Positions 1-10,700 of a DNA stretch of 64,000 bases are shown here, in pieces. A program made the translations under genes and the position numbers. The notes beneath the pieces were generated by a model. The model was not told the DNA's origin and ran no database searches. It saw only the letters and a list, made by a program, of their open reading frames with translations. The stretch spans positions 558,001-622,000 of the forward strand of contig QEYB01000466.1 in assembly GCA_017562135.1 (NCBI GenBank). Direction: 5' to 3'. Origin of the DNA: Dipylidium caninum (lineage: Eukaryota > Platyhelminthes > Cestoda > Cyclophyllidea > Dipylidiidae). Position 1 is the first letter of the stretch. Each line of letters opens with the position of its first letter.

Positions 1-3000
1 GAGTTTCTTCCACCCCCGACTGTATGGCCAACGCCGGTGTCCAGAATATATGTTTGAGCATTTGGCTGGCAGCCAAGCCTTCGCTTCGCTTCGTGTTCTT
101 TTGTCCACTGAGAAAAATTCTTAGTGAGCTTTTACATTATGACTTGTATCCGCCTAGCCTTTTAGTAAGGCCAGTGGGAGTAGTTAGAGAGTTTTTTCTA
201 CAAAATATTTCCGAATCTCATTCAGTATGTGGATATCAGTCATTCCGACTTCAGCTGACGTCTTTCTTTCCCCCAGAAGCCTTGTGTTCTTTCTCTACCT
301 TACCACGGATGCCTGTAGAAGTCGTCAAACAATGTTTCTAATGTCAGTTACTCGATGAAAAATATAAAAAAAAACTCAAATTATTTGGCTGCTGAGTCTT
401 CATGACTAGGAAGCGCCGGTTTAAACACAATAATAGAGAGAGCCGTAGTTTCGACATCTTCTTCGCCTATCTCCCCTTGTCGACATGTCCACTTTCAGGC
501 GAAAGGGGAGGAGAATCGTCAATGACATTCGGAGTCTGACGAATAAATGGCATTTGAGAAGGGGATAGGGGGTCCGCTTTCAATAGAGGATTTTCAGGTG
601 ATTGGAGTGACAAGAGAGAAATGAAACCTTCTCCTCGTTTTTATTCTCGAAACTCAAATGACACCTACCTCTCCGTTATATATTCACAGCCCCATGATTA
701 ATTTCACGTTTGCACTCTCGAAATTTGAGTCAGTAGTGGCAGTGACGGTGATACTGGCTAAGAGTATTTCGACGAGATTTCGTGAAAGCCCAGAAGTTTA
801 CATTCACATCGCCTACGATGGGGAGAAGCGATGGGGCAGGTGTAAGGAGTTCCACTCCAAACCACTAGATATAAGCTAGAGGTTAGGAAACAGGCTTAGT
901 CAAAAAACGTTGCATGTTCCTTTTTGTCCGCGATAGCTAAGAACAAATGTTAAATTAGATAGCTTAGAAGCTTGGCCTTCTCACGGTATCAATTAGATTG
1001 AGGCATACTTCAGAGACGACACCATACAGTGTATCGTAAAATCTTCTGCTGCTCTCGTGTAATGTGCTCTGATATCCTCGACACACCAGACAGTCTGTAC
1101 GTTGGAAACAAACCTCCCGTGGTGTCGGCTTTTATAACTTTATAAACTTTAGCTTAATAAAGTGTGAGCTGAGTAATTCGGCGGTGAGGAAAACTTGAAA
1201 TACGTTAACTCTGTGTTCAGAAGTGAAATGTAGCCAGTTACTCACATAAATATATCTCGAGTGTATGAATTACGATTGTCTGCTTCAAGCAATCGCTACA
1301 CAACATCTAACACATGTACGACAATAAAGTTAACATTGATTGTACAAAGCAAAATTGGAGGAAGCAATCAGGGAACCAAGCTAACAGAAATGACAAATAA
1401 GGTCCACCTCATTTTTTTACGTCAAAAAATTAACTTCCTGTGATTATACGCAAACACGTAGTTGACCCAGCCAAGGAAATGCTTACTGGCTGAAATGGAG
1501 TATACTACCATGAAACACAAAATTTTTGACACCTGTCAACACATATGACGTGATGACTGGTAGGCCAGATCTTCTCCTGCTTAAGATATACAGCTAAGTA
1601 CCGACCGCAACACCGGAGTTAGTAAGGGAAGGAATTAAAGGCCACGAGGAGGTGACCTCGCATTCAAACGACATCCACAAGTGCATGTAAGTATGCCCAT
1701 TAACAGAGTACGCGGAATCCCTTCTTACAGGATGCCTACGATGCCTGTCATGTGAATTTGTATGTATGCGAGTGGAAGATGAGAATGACTTCGTGTACTA
1801 CAAGAGGAACAATATGGGTGGAGACGTGGAACTCGAGCTAATTTCAAGACGGTGGTGTTTATCAAAGCAGGTGAGAAGAACCTAAATGGACGTCTGGGAA
1901 AATACTTTCCGCAAATTCGGAGTAACGATAATTCGTCATGCAATCTCCATACACCTGTTTATGATGTACGAATGTCCTATGTTTTAGAAAGCATTGCGTG
2001 TACTTTATGACGCAGTATGTTATAATAAATCTAATGTAGAAGCGATATAGTAACTCTGTCCGGTGCAAATAACAAATCCAATTTTCAGAAATCGTTTTTT
2101 TAATTTTTTCTGGATATTGTACTTGAGTTATCTTCACATAGAGACTGTCAATAAACCTCACTTGAATCCTTAATTTGGAAAGAAATTTGGTCCGGCCTAA
2201 TAGAAAATTCAGACCTTTTAGTTGCCGATCGTCGGAGTGTTCCACCCGCAGTAATGAGGTCGGCAAAATAGCTTTGGCATCAGACAAATTGTCTTTTATG
2301 TCACTGACTATAAGTACCATAAGATAAAAAGGAATCATGTTCATTTGCCTTAAGACTTACACATGTTCCCTCCCTTGGTCATATGTGATATTAATGTATT
2401 AGCGTAAAGAGGAAGCACTAAAATGTTCAAAAGCTCTTTTCTCCTTTGTTCGAAAAACTTTTGTGCTGTGGTCCGTCGAATCAATTTGAACAAAAAATAT
2501 TATCTGAAAGATGTATTGCGGGCCCCTACGTGAGAATACTTCGAAACACAAGGGCATCCGGATGAGCATATTGTGTGACACATTCATCCACGCCAACGGG
2601 TGAAGGAGGTTCCGTGTCCTCGCTCGCAAACTTATGATTGGAGACCTGATGACAAATAGGACGGAAACGCATTAAACTGAGGCACTTTTACTGATTTATT
2701 TGATTTTCATTACTAGGTGATCTCAAGGTGCAAGAAGCAAGGCTTCGTTGTGTCGAATTTTGTTATATCATATTGTTATGGTTGGATTTACTGGCCTTCC
2801 TAACTGCCTTTAAAACCGCGATCTTGACATAAGTTGCGCACCTTGTTTATTAAATTATACTATTGACATTATCATCAATATCATCTGCTGTTCGGCTAAA
2901 AATCATTTTGCTTGATAAAGAAATCCGTCCGCTATAGACACACAAATAATTTCTTTTATTATTGTTCGCGACCTACGCTTAATCGGTTTATGTTCTGATT

Positions 3001-3349
3001 GGTCTAAATTATTTATGTTCGTTACATATGCGGTGTGTAGCTGTGTGACATTAAGTGTAAGTCAAGTACCTGCTGCCTAGTATTTGTGCGCCTATCCTCA
3101 CCAGGATGCATATTTATTAGTCAACAGGTAAAAGCGACGGAGTGGATTGTGTGGTTGCACCTACTTTGAAGGTGAATTTATCATTACGTTATAACTTCAA
3201 TCGATTCTACGCCTAGTTGATTTGTAATTGGAAAGCTAGTTTCGCAAATTATTTACCATGTTGTAGAGTTAGCCCATCAGCTGAACTTTTTTTGATCTCA
3301 AATTCTCATTTTTGAATATGTTGTTGTCACAACCGAAATCCGGATCGAC
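1..3349. other. No recognisable gene
   Basis: AT-rich sequence with only short open frames on both strands. The longest, a minus-strand frame at 1862-2344, has no domain I recognise and no convincing splice or codon signature. A polypyrimidine-AG at about 264-279 could precede the last exon of a gene lying off the left edge, but the downstream frame cannot be settled. I see no repeat or RNA gene here. Confidence 0.6.
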
Positions 3350-3364
3350 CTTATCTTATTTTAG
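3350..3364 (+). other. Candidate splice acceptor upstream of parkin ATG
   Basis: A T-rich stretch ending in TTTTAG lies 14 nt before the parkin start codon. In a gene without introns, an acceptor this close to the ATG suggests either spliced-leader addition or an intron in the 5' untranslated region. Sequence alone cannot tell these apart. Confidence 0.45.
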
Positions 3365-3378
3365 GAGACCTTTACATA

Positions 3379-4572
3379 ATGCCAACAACCTTTCGTCTTA
3401 ACGACAAAACAATTTCATTATATGCAAATGGAAGCTGGAATATATTGTATCTTAAACAGCGCGTATGTTTTGAGCTTGGTTGTGATCCCCACACACATTT
3501 CCTGGCTTATGAAGGTACTCAACTGTCTGAATTTGACACAGTCTCCAATTCTGCTTTCCTTCTTGCTGGTAATGCTTCAGTTGATGTTCTGCCTTATATC
3601 AGCATCAATCACTACTACGTGCTCTGCTATCCCTGCAATACTGTGACTCCTGCCGTATTTGTCACTATTTGTGATAAGTGTGCCTCTTCTGACTTTGATG
3701 TCTTACCTGATATAGGCAATCCAAAAATTAGAACTGTGAATGGTATTTGCAGAAAATGTAAAAATACCACCGCTAATGTCTCAATCGCATGCTCGGTAGA
3801 TGTAACTCACAACCCGAGTCTGTTTCTCAAACAAGTGTTCAGAAACTTGGATCATCTCTTTTGTTTTGTATGTTACGAAGAGGCTAGCGAGATCGTTGTT
3901 AAGTTTTGTGAAAATCGAGGCCACGTACTCTGCTTTACTTGTTTCCGCAAATACGCCGAAAATTATCTTTATGATGCTAAATTTGTCCTGGTTCCTGACA
4001 TTGGTTACACTCTCGAATGTCCATTTGGATGCCCCAATTCTTACATTTCAGACATTCATTTATTCAAAATTTTGGGTGATTCCTTTTACTCTCGCTACAA
4101 GGAGTCGGCCGCTAAACTTTTTTGCTACACTCAAGGTTACTTTTCATGTCCAAACTGCGGAGCCTTTTGGGAAAGACCTGTTGTCCATGGCACAACTGTC
4201 AACTTCACTTGCGAGCCACCTTATGGGTGTGGAGTAGAGTTTTGTATCCAGTGTCGAAATGTTGTTTCCGGCAAAGATGATGCTTCAGGATGCGTTTGCA
4301 GTCGACAAGGAGCAAATATGACCAATGTTATATCTGATCGTTTTTTTCCTAGTGCAATATTTTCCGCTTGGACCAACATAGACTTAAAATCTCCTGAGTT
4401 ACTTAGTAGATCCCTTATTGCGACAACTTGTAAAGCTTGTCCCCGCTGTAGCAGCCAGACGGATAAAGATGGCGGCTGCAATCATATGACTTGTAACATT
4501 TGTGGCTTCCAATGGTGCTGGGTTTGTCGTTCTGCCTGGATGGTGACTTGTCAAACTAATCACTGGTTATGA
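3379..4572 (+). CDS. PRKN: Parkin, RBR E3 ubiquitin ligase (intronless)
   Basis: A single 397-residue open frame containing the parkin domain order: an N-terminal ubiquitin-like domain (about 3-72), a RING0-like cysteine region (about 80-140), RING1 starting at C162/C165, an IBR domain (about 245-310), a linker with tryptophan 331, and RING2 from C351 to the C-terminus. RING2 holds the catalytic motif GGCNHM, so C367 corresponds to human C431 and H369 to H433. The protein ends in NHWL, close to the GDHWF end of human parkin. Known role: transfers ubiquitin through a cysteine thioester in PINK1-driven mitophagy. Human parkin has 465 residues; this one has a shorter linker after the Ubl domain. 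The human catalytic glutamate E444 aligns with Q378. The ATG at 3379 opens the Ubl domain. DZANK1 follows closely on the same strand. Confidence 0.93.
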   Translation: MPTTFRLNDKTISLYANGSWNILYLKQRVCFELGCDPHTHFLAYEGTQLSEFDTVSNSAFLLAGNASVDVLPYISINHYYVLCYPCNTVTPAVFVTICDKCASSDFDVLPDIGNPKIRTVNGICRKCKNTTANVSIACSVDVTHNPSLFLKQVFRNLDHLFCFVCYEEASEIVVKFCENRGHVLCFTCFRKYAENYLYDAKFVLVPDIGYTLECPFGCPNSYISDIHLFKILGDSFYSRYKESAAKLFCYTQGYFSCPNCGAFWERPVVHGTTVNFTCEPPYGCGVEFCIQCRNVVSGKDDASGCVCSRQGANMTNVISDRFFPSAIFSAWTNIDLKSPELLSRSLIATTCKACPRCSSQTDKDGGCNHMTCNICGFQWCWVCRSAWMVTCQTNHWL

Positions 4573-4625
4573 TTCACATCTTATTTTGTATCACACAAAA
4601 TGTTTGTTTGTTAGGGGTATTTTGA

Positions 4626-4631
4626 AATAAA
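4626..4631 (+). terminator. Poly(A) signal of parkin
   Basis: AATAAA lies 54 nt after the parkin stop codon and about 97 nt before the acceptor that precedes DZANK1. That arrangement is usual between cistrons of trans-spliced polycistrons. Confidence 0.55.
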
Positions 4632-4711
4632 AGGTTGTTTATCTCTCTATTGTCTCCTTTATGCATGTCCTTAGTTGTTCCCATTCCAGTAACCACCTGA
4701 CTAGGTCACTT

Positions 4712-4728
4712 TTTTCATTTCTTTGCAG
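4712..4728 (+). other. Candidate trans-splice acceptor of DZANK1
   Basis: A pyrimidine-rich run ending in CTTTGCAG lies 13 nt upstream of the DZANK1 start codon and 156 nt after the parkin stop codon. No separate promoter-sized gap exists between the two genes, so this is a candidate spliced-leader addition site. It could instead be the acceptor of a 5' untranslated intron. Confidence 0.5.
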
Positions 4729-4741
4729 AGTTTGTTACGAA

Positions 4742-7700
4742 ATGTCAGCAGGCTATGTTCGTGCACCTCTTATCATACCCCTCCGAATTCCGGTCGAGGG
4801 TCAGCACAAAAACTCTATCGACAGTGCGACTCACGTAGAAATTTCTACTGACAATCCATTGGCTCGAGTTTACTTCACGATTGATGGATCTAGACCGGAT
4901 CCCAATTTGTGGAAGCCTCGTCGACCTCAACTTGGACCAACTTACCTTTTTCGAGAGCCATTCACACTGCAACCAGGGATGAAAACTATTAAAGCAATGG
5001 CCTTCATTCCGTAAGCAATATTATTTTTACTTAAAATGTAACAGTAACTTGTTCCCACTGTTACTAATACTTCCGTGTCTTTTTTGCGTAGCACCGCTTA
5101 ATTTTTTTTTGCTTTTCCAGTGACACCAACCAAGAAAGCAATGTGGTAACCAAAACCTTCGACGTTTCGGCAATTGTACCAGAGAGTGTGAGTGAGGAAA
5201 GTGAAACGCGTCCAACACCGGATGACTATGTCTTCATGGACGAATTAAGAAGCGAAAAGTCCAAGGCTAGTTCCTCCTTCCTTTCAACCCAATTTATACA
5301 TGTGAAACTCTATATTTTCATATTTCTTGTTCATATATATATGGTAACTTTTTTTGCCGCATTTCACAGATGTCTGTTGGAACTGTGCAACGTCCCTACA
5401 GCTCTTTACCACGACGAAATCATCTTACCAGTGGAAAGAAGTCTACGCATACTAGTAATACGGTCTTGAAACCGACGAATGGTGGGTTTTATTTAGCCGC
5501 TTCTATTTATGTCTGTCGTAATTATTGTAAATCTCAATATTGGGAGTTACCTGTTAATACTTCTCAAGTCCATTTTTTTCCTTTTTTTACTGTTCAAGTG
5601 TGATGTTTTCAAGGAGCTACATTATGACGGTAAAGTTATTCTCGTACTAATCTGGATGTATTTTTCCGTGACCAATTTACTCTGCTGCATGCTTATTTTA
5701 ACGCTTACTAGAATTACCTGTTTGGTTATCGTTTTTTCCTATTTGGGTGTGATTGCCTCGATCTTGACCCATAGCCGACTGGCTGGTATGGTAAGAGTAA
5801 GTTGTTAGCCCTGTTATCCTTCCCATTGAGATGAAATGTTATCAAAGATTGAAAGAGTTTGAAAAATGCAATTCTTATAACAATAGTACGCTCGTCGCTT
5901 TGCTGCTTTTGATTTAAAATCTTGAGGCAAAATTGATTATCCCACCCCCTCGCTTATTCCTTACCATATTCTCCTATTTTAGGCGAGAAAGAGGAAAAAT
6001 GTAAATCCTCAGGGGTATGACGCTCTTAATGTTTAATTGCTTTTACCTTAAACATTTCGATTTGGCATTTGATGTGCATTGCGCAAATTTTATCTTTTCT
6101 GTAATTCTACTCTGCGTTATCTATGCTGCACAACTTCATAAATAGTAGAATGTGAGGAAAACAACATTAATTATTCCTTTTTAATTTTATGACTTATTTT
6201 TAACGCTTATTTTGGTAAATTTTGGTATAACTCAGCAGATTCTGTCGAGATCGTAATTAGACTGTCTTTTCCCTTGAGAGTTAACAAGCACAATAAAAGT
6301 TTGCATTAAGAAGGCATGGATAGTTTTTCCTACTACAATTTTTTGGTCTGTGTTTTGAAACAAAAGGAAAACCCTGTCAATCAAACTTTTGTCGGTTATT
6401 GTTCGTGAAATTGTTTAACATCCATTCTACATTCTATTATCGGTGAGCAACCCGATAGACAGCACTCATAATTTCTCCATTCTGTTGCTCTAATTTATCA
6501 TTAATAAAAGTCCGGCTTTTTCTTTTAAGCAAGAAAATTCGCTTACAAAAAAAGGTGAGATGAGTTTTCCTTCCCTCATTTCCCTTTCTCTTCCTTCCTC
6601 TTACGATTTCTTCCTTTTAGGTAGAGTAGAAGTCGAGAAGATCTTTAAAAAGGGCCAAGTGAGTTCTTAGTACAGTTGAGATGAAATTTTAGTGGGGCGC
6701 CGTTACTGGTCTCAAACATTGACCTCGTAGTCATCATTATTCAAACATACATCATATTGTCAGGATTTGAAATCAAATGAGATGGATTGCTGAAACTTGT
6801 ATAGGATCTAGCAGGTTAACTTCATTTAAGTACTAATTTAAGCCACCGACGCTTTGTTCGCATACGCGACAAAGTCTGACTGATGTCTTAAATACGTCAT
6901 TTATTTTTTTAAAACTGCTGTCTAAAGAAGTTATGTGGTTGTTGGAATGAATAGGTAGGTCTGCTCAATGCCATTTGGCCCTGGTTTTTAGTGTTAGGAC
7001 ATCCATAATGCAGGCCCTCTGTGGACTACCAGTTAACACCAGGACTAACACCACAACCTGTTTTTTTTATCTTATTTCAAACATCAAATTTTTTGCAAGA
7101 TCGAAGAAACTCTTATTTCATACTTCTGTTTACGACACACTTCGCAAGTCGAATAAAGAGTCACACATTCATCTGGCAATGGCGATTGATCTGTTAGTCT
7201 TTCTTCTTAGGTGTTCACCTTCTTTTAAATTTTAATTATAGTTTGCTCACATTTCGAGCTACCCATGCTTCATGGCCTTAGTCAAGAAGAGTTGACGGGA
7301 CATGCTGTCATCCTCTACGAAGTCTTAATTAGCCACTTGGTTTGTAGTTAGGACGCCCACTTTATACCATACACCCTGATTGTCGTTAGAAAGGGACGCG
7401 TATGGGCTCTGATAGACTGGAGATAGTCAACACTGGAGTGTGGGAGCGGGAACTTTGATCAGTATCACATTTGGCTTATTTTCTTCCCTATGTAGCATAT
7501 CGTATGGAAGTCCTCTGGCTCAGATTCCTCAGAGGAGAAATCTGTCAAAACTATGGATATTACCGTAAGTGAGTCGCGTCAGCACAATGGGATCCGTTAG
7601 TGATTGGTTGAGATTGAGGCTGACATTGTCTTCCTCGTCTCCATTAGCCACCGAAGAGGAATCGGTCTTGTGGAGTTTCTGACACTGACGACAAGCACAA

Positions 7701-10700
7701 GAAGGTGTCATCTACTGCTACTACTACTACTACTTCTACCTTCCATCATTTGGATCGTTTGCGAAAGGAGGTTGACATTTTCAAGTACTCCTCTTCCTTC
7801 TCTTTACGTTTACTTTTGTTAATTCACTTCGACCTTCTACGATGTAGACTATACACCAAATTTAATGGCAAGAATTTATATGTCACTGCTGCACTTGCCT
7901 AGCTTATGCGAGTAAAATTTATGCTCTAACTTTCAAGCTGTCCAACCTGTCTGGCTTCAAGACCCCCCGATCCTGATGCATCATTCTGCACCTCATGTGG
8001 TACCTCTTTGCCACGTCTGCCAAGTCCCATCACGGCTCAAACACCTAAGATCGCAGAGTCGGATGCCTGCTTCACTTGCGGATCGAGGTTGCCGATGAAT
8101 ACTAAGAAGTGCCTTGTTTGTGATTCGCCCGAAGGTCATGTTAAAAAAGCTTTAGTAAGTCTTACCAACACAACATAGGGAGTTAATGAGGGTTATACAA
8201 CTTCGTATATTTTCTTTTTTTTCATAGATCGGAGAACTGGACAGCATGGATAGGCGTCTGTGCTCTGCCTGTGGTTCTCTAAATCCCGCAAGAGTTAAAT
8301 TTTGCCTCACCTGTGAGGCGTTGCTCCCTTTCACCACAGCCAATCTCGTGAATATTTCCTCGCTTCTTCGCAACCAGTCCAAATCCTCAACTGTACCGTC
8401 TCCCCCAGCTTCTGCTGTTAATGCCTCTCTCAGTAGATTGGAGGCTAATTGTCGAATTTGTTCGCGACGAAATTCATTAGGTGTGCGATTTTGTGACTGG
8501 TGTGGAATACAGGAGCCCTGCAACTCCGATCTGGCGAAACAACTGCAGAGTTGCACCGTTTGCCCCATGTGCTTTTGGCAGACTCCCAGTGACTCGCGTT
8601 TCTGCTCCCAGTGTGGATTTGGATTTGCTGAAACGTTGAAAAAATCTCCTGCCAGTGACCTTTCTTCGAGTAAATTTTTCATCTTATCATTTTCCTGTAG
8701 AAAATCACCATCATCGTTCGAATCCTCTTCACCTTTTGGGGATTCCCTCAAATTCGTGTCCTATCACGCTTAAAGTAGTCTCATCTATCGGAACTTATGT
8801 ACTCTCTGAGATAGATTATGTGTTAGACCTCCTACATTCTCACCCATCTTTTCCGGCTTTACATGGATTCAAATCACTAACAATTTCTCGATGGGGGACC
8901 CGGTTGCTATGTTTGTTTCCGTTTACAAGGGCAATGTCACTTAAACTTGTGCAGAGTTATGAAGTTCTCAGCAGTGCAAGTGCCAAAACGTATGTCACTC
9001 CCTTAAGCAATTCATTTATTACTCGTGCAGGTTAACCTCGGTGAAGTCGAAGTCACTTTCTTGAGGCTCGCTAATACTCAATTAGGGTACTCAACAGTCC
9101 TCCTAAACTCCTCTCTTAGTCGGGATAAGTAAATAAGATGTAAGATGACACTGGTGTAAGGAGGCTTCCTTTTGAAATTGAAATCGGCTCTATTTGTGTG
9201 GAGGATTAAGAAAGATTAGCAGACTTTTGTTGAGGTGCATGTGACTACACTCTTATCGTTGAGTTCTCTTCTTGCATTTCGCATTTGAGCCAAGCTGACT
9301 ATTCCCCTTTTAATTCATTTATAAGATCTGTCGGATTTGAGGCAGTGATGAGAAACTCTTCAATTTTAACCTTTTATGCTAAGTTTTCAATTGTCGAGGT
9401 AATTATTGTTAGAATTATTACATTTTCAGGTCAAAGTTGAGTAACTGTAAAGAATATCGACACACGTCTTCATCATACCCTGATACGTCCGTTGCTAGGG
9501 CGTTAAACTAGTAACAAATAAGACAGGGCAATTTACTCATTAATTTAACAACGTTGCCTGTCACCGCTCTGTTTCGCCAACTTAACTATTATTTTGAGAT
9601 TCGAAAAATGAGTCCAAATAACTTCACTGGAGGTGATTTTACAGTTTTGTCGCTAAGGTTATCCTTCCCTCGGGCTCCGGTCTTACATATTTCATGGTAT
9701 TTTGTTAATAAAACCAGTTTGACCATGACAAAATTCGTGTTTTGTACTTTGTCAGGGTCGAACACTCGTTCCTCCGAATCAGCGGGCCGCTCGGTGATCT
9801 CGGTGGCATCACGAGGTAGTAGAACTGCGGCTACCCAAACATTGGGGCTCTTCACTCCTAGTGGTCTTCGCACCAAACCTTCTGGACCATTGGGCAACTT
9901 TTCCGAGGGCTCCGATAAACCGCGACGCGCCACCGTTGCCCCTATAAGTCCGGGAAAAGGTATGTCTAAGTTTTTACCAATACAGCTTAACAATAATATT
10001 GCGTTGCTGTGTTGGTGGTTTTTAAATAGGGGCTCGTTGTGTCAACAGTTTTTCTTTGACATTATGCTTTTAAAATTAAAAAAGAAATGAGTGTGACTTC
10101 TGTTCATTTATAATTTGCATTTGTAACGTGTTCAGCTCAATGGAAAATCAACCTTCCCATTTTACATAAGACTTTTCTTTAAGAGCACATTACTCAACTA
10201 GGTTTTATTATTTTCTGCCTTCCTATTTTTTCGTCAATTACTGGATAGTTTGTGAAGTAGATACTTTATTAAAAAATTCACTACATCGAGTATATATGAC
10301 AGCGGTGAATCCAACGTTAGATCAGTTCTCATTGTCAGTAATGTCAGCTCACTTTTAGTAGATCTTTAAACCGTCTCGAGTTTTTGCATGTTTTGTGCCA
10401 CAGATTTGGTGAACCAGATTCTAAAACCTGTGCCAATGGAGGGAGGTGCGTAGTTAAAAGCAAAAGTAGTGAGTAGCGACTTGAGGAAGAAATATCTCCA
10501 TGAGGATAACTTAAACAACGTCAAAGTTAATTGCTCTTTTCATTAATCGTCATTTTTTCACCTCCTTATGTAGGCTTATGGCGAATGCAGTTGGAGCATG
10601 TGGTGGCGCATGTCAAATCATATACGCGAAATAACGCGATTTTTCAGAGGGCCATCGGTGAACCTCGGATGGGAAAGGCACGTATAGAATGATTTTCAGT

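Noticed and set aside
1862..2344. 160-codon open frame on the minus strand
   Set aside because: No family resemblance and no flanking splice signals; probably chance in AT-rich DNA.
8655..9035. 126-codon open frame after the DZANK1 zinc ribbons
   Set aside because: Direct splicing from 8669 to 9756 restores the frame and the conserved order; this frame is intronic read-through.
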